21,396 bases of DNA from GCA-2697345 sp045565015 (GTDB lineage: Bacteria; Pseudomonadota; Alphaproteobacteria; Rhodobacterales; Rhodobacteraceae), in the NCBI GenBank assembly GCA_045565015.1, contig JBJLGD010000044.1, forward strand, positions 1 through 21,396, written 5' to 3'. Of this stretch, positions 1 to 7,437 are shown piece after piece. Every line of letters begins with the position of its first letter. Within the stretch, counting starts at the first letter, position 1. The translations under genes and the position numbers were made by a program. The notes beneath the pieces were generated by a model that was not told where the DNA came from, searched no databases, and saw nothing but the letters and a program-made list of their open reading frames with translations.

Positions 1-334
1 AAGATTTATCATTTAATGGAAGAGTAAAATTTCCAGAAGGTGGAAGCACGTTTAACATATCTCCAACTTGTAATTTTTGATTAGCAAAAGCCGAAAATGC
101 ACCACCATCGACTTCTTTCACCCCTATTTTTAAGTTTTCAGATCCTTCAGGCACACATATTGAATAACTCCTACGAAGGCTTTCTCCATCAAACTCATGT
201 TGAATTGTAACGTATTGCCCGGCCCTGAACTGAAAGAGACTTTTCAATTCATCGTCAATTCCCAAGGTAACAATAATTGACTTAGGAGTTGCTCGTTCGA
301 TATGTTTTACCGGTAATGAATGCAATCTTTTCAT
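1..334 (-). CDS. paaE: Phenylacetyl-CoA epoxidase reductase subunit PaaE (partial, N-terminal part only)
   Basis: Reductase that passes electrons from NAD(P)H through FAD and a 2Fe-2S centre to the PaaABC(D) di-iron epoxidase of phenylacetate catabolism. Only about 111 N-terminal residues are inside the window. The gene runs off the left edge, so the NAD and ferredoxin domains are not seen. The visible part is a ferredoxin-reductase FAD-binding barrel: GQYVTI near residues 39-44, the FAD-binding RRSYS motif at 54-58, GAFS at 78-81, and a PPSGNFTLP stretch near 98-106, all as expected of PaaE. The ATG at 332-334 is 12 bases after the paaD stop. It is the last visible gene of paaABCDE, all read leftward. 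Identity rests on both sequence and position. Confidence 0.92.
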   Translation of the reverse strand, partial: MKRLHSLPVKHIERATPKSIIVTLGIDDELKSLFQFRAGQYVTIQHEFDGESLRRSYSICVPEGSENLKIGVKEVDGGAFSAFANQKLQVGDMLNVLPPSGNFTLPLNDKS

Positions 335-346
335 GTTAATAAAACC

Positions 347-802
347 CTAGAGACATTTAAAGTAGTTAAAAGGCTCAAGGCAATCTTCACAACGCCATAA
401 AGATTGACAGGGCGTAGAACCGAACTGACTAATTTGAGACGTATTTTCACTTTTACATTGCGGGCATTCTTTTGGCCCGGAGGAACTTGCGTTAGGAGGT
501 GCAATGCCGTAATCGAGTAACTTCTTTTTTCCCTCATCACTCATCCAATCAGTACTCCAATTAGGCGTGAGAACGTTCTGAATATTAAACTTTTCTACTT
601 TTGCAGTTTTTAAAGCGTCCGATATCATTTCATTAATGACCCTAGTAGCAGGACAGCCCGAATATGTTGGGGTAACATCAATTTCGAAACCGAAAGTCCC
701 TAGTCGTATATCACGAATAACACCTAAATCTCCAAGAGTTAGAACGGGAATCTCTGGATCTGGTAAAGCTTCAACAATTAATCTAATAGAAACAATATCC
801 AT
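347..802 (-). CDS. paaD: Phenylacetyl-CoA epoxidase maturation subunit PaaD
   Basis: Small accessory protein of the phenylacetyl-CoA 1,2-epoxidase, thought to help assemble or load the metal or iron-sulfur centres. It is 151 residues long. The N-terminal half is a MIP18/DUF59-type domain with DPEIPVLTLGDLG at 15-27 and PTYSGCP at 45-51, including Cys50. The C-terminal tail carries the PaaD-specific cysteine cluster: C113 and C116 (CPQC), C132, C138 and C141 (WRCEDC) and C150, consistent with Zn or Fe-S binding. The start lies 3 bases after the paaC stop, and its GGTGAG ribosome-binding stretch overlaps the end of paaC, so translation is probably coupled. Confidence 0.95.
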   Translation of the reverse strand: MDIVSIRLIVEALPDPEIPVLTLGDLGVIRDIRLGTFGFEIDVTPTYSGCPATRVINEMISDALKTAKVEKFNIQNVLTPNWSTDWMSDEGKKKLLDYGIAPPNASSSGPKECPQCKSENTSQISQFGSTPCQSLWRCEDCLEPFNYFKCL

Positions 803-805
803 ATC

Positions 806-1558
806 TCACCACTCACAATTTGGAAAAGAGCGCTGGAGATATTGCATTTCAGCCAAGATAAACCCTAATTCCTCTGTGTGGTGCCCTATGTTTGCCCCTT
901 TATGGAAAAAGCTATTATCAGGAACGTTCAATGACGCCAATTTACAGTCATTCGATATAGTTCTCAGGATAGTTTCTCTTAATGAGGATGGTAGCGGAGA
1001 AATCCCAACATCAAAAAGCCCTTTGTCCGAAACAGAATCTTCAAATAAATTTCCAAAGTAAGGCCAAAGAGAGTCTATCGCTGACTGGATTTTAGTATGA
1101 CTTTCTTCAGTACCGTATCCTAATTTAATAACTAAATTACGAGATCTTTCTCGATGGTATTCAACTTCCACCAGAGCCTTTGTCGAAATTTCAGCTATTG
1201 TGGCGTCAGTTCCTGCTTTTAAATGTTTGAGTTGCTCAAGATGCCAAACATCAAAAAAATATTGCCTAACTAAAGTTACCCCAAAGTCTGTATTTGGCCG
1301 CTCACACAGTAATGAATTACGAAAATCAATGGCATCACGCAAAAAAGCGAGCTTATCAGCCGTTTGACCGTTTCCGTCTAGACTTGCCACAAAATTAAGC
1401 CACATTTGAGCATGCCCCATCAAATCTAAAGATACGTTCGCAAATGCTATATCTTCCTCTAGTGTTGGGGTATGCCCGCACCACTTAGAGTTTTGTTGTG
1501 CTAATATCAAAGCACTATCACCCATTTTCAATGCTAAAGATCGACGGGGGTCTATCAT
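806..1558 (-). CDS. paaC: Phenylacetyl-CoA epoxidase structural subunit PaaC
   Basis: Ferritin-like subunit that forms the stable heterodimer core with PaaA. It resembles the oxygenase subunit but does not hold the catalytic di-iron centre. It has 250 residues, the usual PaaC length. Family features include the N-terminal LGD-like helix (KMGDSALILAQQ, 11-22), WCGHTPTLEEDIAFANVSLDLMGHAQ at about 26-51 (read as segments), and the later helix with VRQYFFDVWHLEQL at about 97-110. The ATG at 1556-1558 overlaps the paaB stop as ATGA, a translational-coupling overlap. The next gene, paaD, starts 3 bases after its stop. Confidence 0.95.
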   Translation of the reverse strand: MIDPRRSLALKMGDSALILAQQNSKWCGHTPTLEEDIAFANVSLDLMGHAQMWLNFVASLDGNGQTADKLAFLRDAIDFRNSLLCERPNTDFGVTLVRQYFFDVWHLEQLKHLKAGTDATIAEISTKALVEVEYHRERSRNLVIKLGYGTEESHTKIQSAIDSLWPYFGNLFEDSVSDKGLFDVGISPLPSSLRETILRTISNDCKLASLNVPDNSFFHKGANIGHHTEELGFILAEMQYLQRSFPNCEW

Positions 1559-1839
1559 ATTTTTTTGACCTCATCTGGAATTTTATAAAAACTTGGATGG
1601 CGATAAACTTTATCCTTAGATGCCTCAAAGAGAGGCCCTTTTCTCGAAGGAATGGATGCGGTTATTTGATTCGACTGGACCACCCAAATGCTTAGGCCTT
1701 CATTACGCCTGGTATAAACGTCTCTAGCATTATTCATAGCAGTCTCAGAATCTGTTGCATGCAATGAACCGACATGCCTGTGTGCGGTCCCATGTTGGCC
1801 TCTTACAAAAACCTCCCAAAGAGGCCACTCTTCATTCAT
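1555..1839 (-). CDS. paaB: Phenylacetyl-CoA epoxidase subunit PaaB
   Basis: Small subunit of the phenylacetyl-CoA epoxidase, known to bridge PaaAC dimers in the assembled complex. It has 94 residues, matching the family. The N-terminus WPLWEVFVRGQHGTAHRHVGSLHA (positions 5-28, read as WPLWEVFVR then a GLxHxHVGSLHA-like stretch) and the internal DVYTRRNEG followed by IWVV near 40-54 are typical. Ribosome-binding GAGG sits 7 bases before the ATG and overlaps the paaA stop codon, so the spacing supports coupled translation of paaA and paaB. A second ATG 4 bases further along is in another frame and is not the start. Confidence 0.95.
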   Translation of the reverse strand: MNEEWPLWEVFVRGQHGTAHRHVGSLHATDSETAMNNARDVYTRRNEGLSIWVVQSNQITASIPSRKGPLFEASKDKVYRHPSFYKIPDEVKKI

Positions 1840-1848
1840 TGAAATACC

Positions 1849-2841
1849 TCATTCGGCCGCTATTTTTTCAGACATAATCCTCTTGGAATTCGCAGTTAAT
1901 CCATTACGAAACCACTCTCCATCATCCCAAGCTTTTTTCCGAGCATTTAATCTTTCTGCGTTACAAGGCCCATTACCACTTATTACATCAAAAAATTCGT
2001 CCCAATTGGGTTGAGAAAAGTCATATTGCTTGGTCTTTGAATTAAATTTGAGGTCCTTATCTGGAATTTTCAATCCAAGATATTCAGCTTGAGGTGCAGT
2101 TTGATCAACAAATTTTTGTCGAAGCTCATCATTATAATTAATTTTTATCTTCCAAGCCATAGATTGGGCCGAGTGAACACTTTTATTATCTGAGGGACCA
2201 AACATCATAAGTGATGGATACCAAAACCGGTTAAGTGAATCTTGAGCCATTCGTTTTTGATCCTTAGACCCAAAAGCCATCTTCATCATCAAGTGGTAAC
2301 CCTGCCTTTGATGAAAACTCTCCTCTTTACAAATACGAACCATTGCACGCGCGTAAGGCCCAAACGATGTTTTCTGTAAAGGGACTTGATTCATAATTGC
2401 AGCACCATCAACCAGCCAACCAATCGCTCCCATATCTGCCCAATTTAGTGTTGGATAATTAAAAATCGATGAATACTTAGCCTTACCATTCAATAACTCC
2501 TCAGTCATTTCGTCACGAGACTTCCCAAGAGTTTCGGCGGCCGAATATAAATATAACCCATGGCCTGCCTCATCCTGAACTTTAGCTAACAAAATAGCCT
2601 TACGCTCTAGCGTAGGAGCCCTACTGATCCAATTCCCTTCAGGTAGCTGACCCACAATTTCAGAGTGAGCATGTTGGCCCATTTGCCTAATAAGTGTTTT
2701 GCGGTATCCATCCGGCATCCAATCTTTAGGTTCAATTTTTTCACCCCTGTCAATTCGTTCTTGAAATGCACGCTCGTTAGCATCCATTTTATCCAAAAGC
2801 TTTGGTTTCTTGCCAGTTGAAGTAATATTTTGCGCGTACAT
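1849..2841 (-). CDS. paaA: Phenylacetyl-CoA epoxidase catalytic subunit PaaA
   Basis: Catalytic di-iron oxygenase subunit that epoxidises the ring of phenylacetyl-CoA, the committing step of aerobic hybrid phenylacetate degradation. It has 330 residues, slightly longer than the roughly 310 of E. coli PaaA because of its N- and C-terminal tails. Candidate iron ligands are seen in order: HSE at 59-61, EAGH at 91-94 and EESFH at 173-177. Family motifs RAPTLERKAILLAKVQDEAG (74-93) and WLVDGAA (142-148) are intact. It is the first gene of the paaABCDE operon. A candidate promoter and TetR-type operator lie 50-80 bases upstream. The start is the ATG at 2839-2841 with an AGGG about 10 bases upstream. 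No paaK, paaG/Z/J or paaR is inside the window. Confidence 0.96.
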   Translation of the reverse strand: MYAQNITSTGKKPKLLDKMDANERAFQERIDRGEKIEPKDWMPDGYRKTLIRQMGQHAHSEIVGQLPEGNWISRAPTLERKAILLAKVQDEAGHGLYLYSAAETLGKSRDEMTEELLNGKAKYSSIFNYPTLNWADMGAIGWLVDGAAIMNQVPLQKTSFGPYARAMVRICKEESFHQRQGYHLMMKMAFGSKDQKRMAQDSLNRFWYPSLMMFGPSDNKSVHSAQSMAWKIKINYNDELRQKFVDQTAPQAEYLGLKIPDKDLKFNSKTKQYDFSQPNWDEFFDVISGNGPCNAERLNARKKAWDDGEWFRNGLTANSKRIMSEKIAAE

Positions 2842-2891
2842 TTATTTATGCCCTAAGTTAAGGAAAAATTATAAAAGTAAATTAATACATA

Positions 2892-2920
2892 AAACTACAA
2901 TAAACCGTCCGGTCGGTCAA
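2892..2920 (-). promoter_or_regulatory. Candidate paaA promoter
   Basis: Reading leftward, a TTGACC box (2915-2920) resembles a sigma-70 -35 element. It is followed after 17 bases by TAGTTT (2892-2897), a weak -10. The -35 box overlaps the palindromic operator at 2904-2917, which would let a repressor block polymerase. The -35 match is good and the -10 is poor, so this is a tentative placement. Confidence 0.4.
2904..2917. promoter_or_regulatory. Candidate PaaR (TetR-family) operator upstream of paaA
   Basis: The plus strand reads ACCGTCCGGTCGGT, an inverted repeat with a single mismatched pair, in a very AT-rich spacer. It fits the pattern ACCG-NN-CG-NN-CGGT, which is how I recall the core of the PaaR site of Corynebacterium, and it resembles the ACCGACCGGTCGGT-type sites of TetR regulators of acyl-CoA catabolism. 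It lies 62 bases before the paaA start and overlaps the candidate -35 box. Binding by PaaR is inferred, and no tetR gene is in the window. Confidence 0.6.
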
Positions 2921-2946
2921 CTAATAAAATTAAAAAATCAAATTTA

Positions 2947-3978
2947 TTAGCTATACATTCTTTTCCGTACTTCTTTCACACGTTTGGTGGCCTCAGGACT
3001 CCCATCATGGTATGACCCAAACCAATTATCCCAAGGCATTTCGGTATTTCCATAGTTACACTCGAAATACCGATGATGAAGCTGATGATGAAAGGTTCCA
3101 ATTTTAAGGTGTGTTTTATCGCCTAAGACTAACTTCTCATAGCCAGAGTGTGAGGTGGCCGTTGCTAAAGCAAGCCAATACCCCATAAACAGAAAATGAA
3201 TCGGATGAGCAGGAACAATCAAAAATATTAAAAGTAAACTCATATAAGCCAAAACTTCAATTGGATGCATAGAGAAACCTGACCAGGGCCCAATCGAAAT
3301 ACTACGATGATGAACGGAATGAACACGTTTATAAATCCAGGGAATATGTAATGCTCTATGAACCCAGTAAAAATGAAAAGATTGAATTGCCGGCATAATC
3401 AAGAAAAGTAGAAAAAACCAAATTGGATGGTCTGAGAGAGTTATTAGTGGCGCCCACCCATTAGAGTAACCCAACCAAACAATAACATCATAAAATGTCC
3501 ATATTGTTACACCGGAAAGTAGTGTATAGGTTACATTATCCCAATATTGATCATTCCATAAAAATACCCTATTTTTTTTTGCCAAACTACGACGATCATA
3601 CTTAAATTTCTCTTTTTGTTTTTTCCATCCATACAACCAAAGATGAAGACCTTGAGCAAAAATAATCATAAGAATAACATTACGCGCCCAAACCTGAAGA
3701 ACCCAGCTCCAGTCAAGTACCCTCATCTCTTCAAGTGGTGGAACTAGAAACAACCAAACACCCACCGCTAGCAATGCATAAATGAACGATTCAGTTGCGG
3801 GCAACCAATAATTAGTGAACCATTTCAACGTAGCAATAGGTTTTGGAGGCCAAGAAAATATTGGACTTACGGCAACGGGCAGATTTGGATGCCAATTCCA
3901 CTCACGACTCTCACCAGCCTTGACTTCTTTATTTTCTGAAACCAAAACAACTCCTGAATAACAATTATCTAAAAGCAT
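2947..3978 (-). CDS. Fatty acid hydroxylase / sterol desaturase family membrane protein
   Basis: Integral-membrane di-iron oxygenase of the fatty acid hydroxylase superfamily, which hydroxylates or desaturates lipids, sterols or carotenoids. The exact substrate cannot be read from sequence. The 343 residues contain several hydrophobic helices and the histidine clusters that bind iron: HFYWVHRALH, HSVHHRS and HHQLHHRYF, plus SHSGYE between them. The C-terminal NYGNTEMPWDNWFGSYHDG is typical of the bacterial sterol-desaturase-like group. The open frame begins at ATG 3976-3978 with no clear ribosome-binding site. A TTG at codon 12 has AGGAG 5 bases upstream, so the true protein may be 332 residues. 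It lies between phyH upstream and paaA downstream on the same strand, but with 124- and 105-base gaps, so it may be its own unit. Confidence 0.85.
   Translation of the reverse strand: MLLDNCYSGVVLVSENKEVKAGESREWNWHPNLPVAVSPIFSWPPKPIATLKWFTNYWLPATESFIYALLAVGVWLFLVPPLEEMRVLDWSWVLQVWARNVILMIIFAQGLHLWLYGWKKQKEKFKYDRRSLAKKNRVFLWNDQYWDNVTYTLLSGVTIWTFYDVIVWLGYSNGWAPLITLSDHPIWFFLLFLIMPAIQSFHFYWVHRALHIPWIYKRVHSVHHRSISIGPWSGFSMHPIEVLAYMSLLLIFLIVPAHPIHFLFMGYWLALATATSHSGYEKLVLGDKTHLKIGTFHHQLHHRYFECNYGNTEMPWDNWFGSYHDGSPEATKRVKEVRKRMYS
3943..3955 (-). promoter_or_regulatory. Ribosome-binding site and alternative TTG start for the sterol desaturase-like gene
   Basis: Reading leftward, AGGAG (3951-3955) is followed by 5 bases and then an in-frame TTG (3943-3945). 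This is a better initiation context than the first ATG at 3976-3978, whose upstream bases show no purine-rich stretch. Starting here removes 11 residues that are not needed for the fold. Confidence 0.4.
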
Positions 3979-4102
3979 TTAAGCAATTATAAATTATAAA
4001 GTTTTGTATAATACGACATTTTTGGTCGTCTATAAGATATTTATCGTACAAACCTTAACACAGGCATCTAATTCCGTAAAAATTGATTCCTGAAGTTCAG
4101 CA

Positions 4103-4897
4103 TTAGCGATTATTATATATCAAAGGAAATTTCTCACTATAAAAGGGATCTCCGGCTTTTAGAGTCTCATCTGATAACCAGTCTGCTACCCCTTGTGATG
4201 GCTCATATTTAGAGCCATCAGTCGCAAACCGTACTGCGTAACCCCGTCGACGTCGGGTTGCCGTTTGGTTTCCTTTCGCCGAATGAACAATATACCCATC
4301 AAAAATCAGCATATCACCTGGGTTTAAAGACCATGACTTAATATCGTATTTATGACGATCTTTTTCAAAATCAGGCATATCATCATATTGGGGGTCGTCT
4401 GGTTTTAAATACTTAACAAAGGCGCCCAACTGATCGGTTATAAAGGGGTGGTACTTTTTTCCCCAGTTGTGAGATCCAGGTATAAACTCAAGAGCACCAT
4501 TTTTATCATCAACATGGTCAAGCGCTATCCAAGTTGTCATAATGGGGCCATTTATCGGCCAGTAAGGTTGATCAGTATGCCATCCAGTTCGAGTTTTAGT
4601 TCCAACTTCTTTTACAAACATTTGATCGAAAACAAGGGAGGTAGTTTTTGAATCTACTAAATCAGCTACAATTTTTCCAATTCCTGAATTAAGACAAAAA
4701 TCTTGAAAACCGCCTGCTTCTAAACGCATATTACGATTATCAAAGTATCTTTTATTTTTTTTAACCTGTATCTCTATGGCCTCACGTAGCACTTCCAGCC
4801 AATGAGTATTTAACACATTTTTGACAACTACAACCCCATTTTCTTTGTAATCGTCGCGCAACTCATTTACTTCTTTTTTTAATAAATTCTCAGACAC
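4103..4897 (-). CDS. Phytanoyl-CoA dioxygenase (PhyH) family Fe(II)/2-oxoglutarate oxygenase
   Basis: Non-heme iron oxygenase that couples 2-oxoglutarate decarboxylation to hydroxylation of an unknown substrate. It has 264 residues, normal for the family. The double-stranded beta-helix signature is intact: H107 and D109 in WHTDQPYW supply the HxD pair, H205 in IVHSAKGN is the distal ligand, and Arg residues at 215-218 or 223 (RRRRGYAVRF) should hold the 2-oxoglutarate carboxylate. GALEFIPGSHNWG (134-146) is the usual core strand. Translation starts at GTG (4895-4897), with AAGGA 9 bases upstream. Its promoter region is shared with the divergent acyl-CoA ligase at 5156, hinting at a joint role in acyl-chain oxidation. 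Bacterial PhyH proteins are diverse, so substrate is open. Confidence 0.9.
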   Translation of the reverse strand: MSENLLKKEVNELRDDYKENGVVVVKNVLNTHWLEVLREAIEIQVKKNKRYFDNRNMRLEAGGFQDFCLNSGIGKIVADLVDSKTTSLVFDQMFVKEVGTKTRTGWHTDQPYWPINGPIMTTWIALDHVDDKNGALEFIPGSHNWGKKYHPFITDQLGAFVKYLKPDDPQYDDMPDFEKDRHKYDIKSWSLNPGDMLIFDGYIVHSAKGNQTATRRRRGYAVRFATDGSKYEPSQGVADWLSDETLKAGDPFYSEKFPLIYNNR

Positions 4898-4998
4898 AAC
4901 CTATCTTCCTTGCAGAACTGTTTAAAATTAAATTTAACAGATTTTATGGTACTTCATTTTAATTATAAAGGTTACGGTAAAGATAATATAATAAAACC

Positions 4999-5026
4999 AC
5001 TATAATCTTAATAGCATATTTTGCAA
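4999..5026 (-). promoter_or_regulatory. Candidate phyH promoter
   Basis: Reading leftward, TTGCAA (5021-5026), 16 bases, then TATAGT (4999-5004) forms a fair sigma-70 promoter, with a leader of about 95 bases before the GTG start. The -35 box lies inside the inverted repeat at 5022-5034. Sequence match only. Confidence 0.4.
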
Positions 5027-5034
5027 TATTTGCA
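5022..5034. promoter_or_regulatory. Inverted repeat TGCAA-N3-TTGCA, candidate operator
   Basis: The 13-base stretch TGCAATATTTGCA has perfect 5-base arms around 3 bases. It sits in the 258-base divergent spacer between phyH and the acyl-CoA ligase and overlaps the proposed phyH -35 element. Short AT-rich palindromes do arise by chance, and the binding protein is unknown. The rest of this spacer is featureless AT-rich DNA. Confidence 0.35.
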
Positions 5035-5155
5035 TCAAAATGTAATTGGATTTAAAAAGGTTTGCTAATCAACTTAAAGTATTGTGAACTGACTGTAATA
5101 TATACGATTTTACTTAGCCTTTACATGGTAGTAGAGCACTTAGGGAGTGATTAAG

Positions 5156-6901
5156 ATGACTATACTGAGCACGAACATGTCGGAACTTAAAAGTAAAAAC
5201 TATAAAGATCTTTACCCTAAAAATGGCCTATCTCATGTTACAGGCTCTACAGAGTCAACGCTCTTGAATGCTACAATACCGCAGCTTTTAAAAGAATCCG
5301 TTTTTAAATTTGGAGGGAAGGACGCACTTGTTTTTTCAAATCAGAGATTAACTTATTCTGATTTTGATCAGGCCGTTGACGAATTAGCAGTTGGTTTTTT
5401 GGCTCTTGGCTTGAACAAAGGTGATAGATTGGGCATTTGGTCTCCTAATCGCTTGGAATGGGTATTAACCCAGTTTGCAACAGCTCGAATTGGCGTAATA
5501 TTAGTTAATATTAATCCAGCTTATCGGGCTTCAGAGTTAGAATATTCTTTAAATAAAGTTGGCTGTAAAGCGCTAGTATTAGCAGAAAAATTTAAGAGTT
5601 CTGAGTATCTTGAGATGATCTACAAATTAGCTCCAGAAATAAACATATGTAATCGAGGCGAATTACAAGCTAAAAATCTACCCAAACTTCAACATGTGAT
5701 TGTGATGGGTGATGTCGAAGTTTCAAATGGCTTATGGTTATTCGATGAAATTAAAAACCTCGGTGGCTCGAAGGAAAAATTAAAGCTTAGTGAAATAGAA
5801 AAAGATTTAACTCCGCATGATGCGATTAATATCCAATTTACGTCTGGAACAACGGGGCAACCAAAAGGAGCGACTCTATCTCATTTTAATATTGTCAATA
5901 ACGCTATATTCACGACAGAACGTATAAACCTTACTGAAAACGACCGGCTGGCAATTCCAGTACCTCTCTACCATTGTTTTGGAATGGTAATGGGAGTCCT
6001 CGGTGCAGTGAGTAAAGGTGCAGCTATGATTTTTCCTAGCGAAGCATTTGATCCGATACAAACACTAGATTCATTAGTCAGTGAAAAATGTACTGCTCTT
6101 TACGGGGTTCCAACAATGTTTGTCGCAATGCTTCAAGAACTAGAAAAAATGCCAAGAGATCTTTCCTCACTACGTACCGGGATTATGGCTGGAGCGCTTT
6201 GCCCAGTGGAAGTGATGAAAAAGGTCAATAGTAAGATGAATATGACAGAAGTTACAATCTGCTATGGAATGACTGAAACTTCGCCTGTTTCTTTTCAAAG
6301 TTTTGTTGATGACCCCACCAATAAACGCTGTGAGACTGTGGGCCGTGTACACCCACACCTTGAGGTGAAAATAATCGATGGACTTGGTACGATCGTTCCT
6401 GTGGGCGAGCCAGGTGAACTTTGTACTAAAGGGTACTCTGTTATGAAAGGGTATTGGAACGACAGTGACAAAACCAATCAATCAATCCATGACGGTTGGA
6501 TGCATACGGGAGATTTAGCAATAATTGATCGAGAAGGTTTCTGCACTATAACAGGTCGCCTCAAAGATATGATTATACGTGGTGGTGAAAACATATACCC
6601 ACGAGAAATCGAAGAATTTTTATTCTCACATCCAAAAGTTTTAGATGTTCAAGTATTTGGAATTCCAGATACAAAAATGGGAGAGGTAGTCTGTGCGTGG
6701 GTGGTGCCAGTCGCCGGATGTCGTGTTGACCAAGATGAAGTAATCCAGTTTTGTGTGGATAAAATTGCGCATTATAAAATACCAAAACACATCAAATTTG
6801 TTGACGAATTACCAATGACAATAACTGGAAAGCCTCAAAAATTTGTGATGAGAGATAAAATGATAAAAGATCTTAATTCAAATATTTCTAGTGAATTATA
6901 A
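5156..6901 (+). CDS. ACSF2-like AMP-forming acyl-CoA synthetase
   Basis: ANL-superfamily ligase that activates a carboxylic acid to its acyl-AMP and then to the CoA thioester. Counting from this start (581 residues): the ATP/AMP P-loop TSGTTGQPKGA at about 229-239, IPVPLYHCFGM at 267-277, IMAGALCPVE at 343-352, YGMTETSPVSFQ at 370-381, GWMHTGDL at 447-454, the hinge GRLKDMIIRGGENIYPREIE in 467-486, and the catalytic C-terminal lysine in ITGKPQK (K559). The segments LYHCFGM, MAGALCPVE and TETSPVSFQ are characteristic of the ACSF2 / medium-chain group. I place the start at ATG 5156 because AGGGAG lies 8 bases before it. An in-frame GTG at 5147 overlaps that ribosome-binding site. It is divergent from phyH. 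The acid could be a medium-chain, branched or arylalkanoic acid. Confidence 0.93.
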   Translation: MTILSTNMSELKSKNYKDLYPKNGLSHVTGSTESTLLNATIPQLLKESVFKFGGKDALVFSNQRLTYSDFDQAVDELAVGFLALGLNKGDRLGIWSPNRLEWVLTQFATARIGVILVNINPAYRASELEYSLNKVGCKALVLAEKFKSSEYLEMIYKLAPEINICNRGELQAKNLPKLQHVIVMGDVEVSNGLWLFDEIKNLGGSKEKLKLSEIEKDLTPHDAINIQFTSGTTGQPKGATLSHFNIVNNAIFTTERINLTENDRLAIPVPLYHCFGMVMGVLGAVSKGAAMIFPSEAFDPIQTLDSLVSEKCTALYGVPTMFVAMLQELEKMPRDLSSLRTGIMAGALCPVEVMKKVNSKMNMTEVTICYGMTETSPVSFQSFVDDPTNKRCETVGRVHPHLEVKIIDGLGTIVPVGEPGELCTKGYSVMKGYWNDSDKTNQSIHDGWMHTGDLAIIDREGFCTITGRLKDMIIRGGENIYPREIEEFLFSHPKVLDVQVFGIPDTKMGEVVCAWVVPVAGCRVDQDEVIQFCVDKIAHYKIPKHIKFVDELPMTITGKPQKFVMRDKMIKDLNSNISSEL

Positions 6902-6933
6902 CTCATTGATAAAACTGAGATACTGGTAAAAAT

Positions 6934-7437
6934 TTATGAATTAGAAGCTTTGTCCTCTCCATCAACTCGTACATAGTCGTCTTCACTACCAAAAGTCTCA
7001 CCATCTTTTAATAAACCCTTACCCGGGATAAAATTGACTTCTAGCCGTATCCCGTCTGGATCCTCAAATAATACATAATAATATCCTGGTGCCCATTCGC
7101 GTTCCTCAGGGCCACGAACGATTACTCCACCAAGAGAAGAAACTAGAACTGCTGTTTTTTCAACATCTTCACGCGATCGAGCTCTTAGGCACAAATGATG
7201 CAATCCAACTCTATACTGCTGAAATCTTTCTTCGGAAAATTCGGGATCACATTTACGAACACCGATAGCAGTTCTAGCACCAACATGATAACAAAAGTCT
7301 GGCCCATCATGCACCAAGGACATACCCAACTTAGGCAAAAGACTACTATAAAATTCACGGGCTTTTTGGAACTGGCTAACCGTCAAAATCACATGAGCCA
7401 TACCATTAATATTAATTTGAGCGTTGTCATTTGTCAT
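6934..7437 (-). CDS. Glyoxalase / VOC superfamily protein
   Basis: Vicinal-oxygen-chelate fold protein of 167 residues built from the paired beta-alpha-beta-beta-beta modules. Likely metal ligands are H15 (GMAHVILTV), H80 or H81 (GLHHLCLRA) and E133 (IRLEVNFIP). The first-module motif FYSSLLPKLG and the DPDGIRLE sequence are typical. At this length it is a single-domain enzyme or subunit, so more like a glyoxalase I or fosfomycin-type enzyme than a two-domain extradiol dioxygenase. Its ATG overlaps the stop of the upstream GST gene by 4 bases (ATGA), so the two are translationally coupled. This suggests it acts on a glutathione adduct or related thiol compound. It converges on the acyl-CoA ligase with only 32 bases between stops and no strong terminator. 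Confidence 0.85.
   Translation of the reverse strand: MTNDNAQININGMAHVILTVSQFQKAREFYSSLLPKLGMSLVHDGPDFCYHVGARTAIGVRKCDPEFSEERFQQYRVGLHHLCLRARSREDVEKTAVLVSSLGGVIVRGPEEREWAPGYYYVLFEDPDGIRLEVNFIPGKGLLKDGETFGSEDDYVRVDGEDKASNS

Noticed and set aside
636..1061. Plus-strand open frame of 141 codons opposite paaD and paaC
   Set aside because: It is antisense to two well-supported paa genes, and its composition is that of a shadow frame.
4013..4029. Inverted repeat ACGAC...GTCGT with 7-base loop between phyH and the sterol desaturase-like gene
   Set aside because: The stem is only 5 pairs and no T-run follows on the minus strand, so it is not a convincing terminator.
6902..6933. Short CTCA...TGAG repeat between the convergent acyl-CoA ligase and VOC genes
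   Set aside because: A 4-base stem without a T-run is too weak to call a bidirectional terminator.
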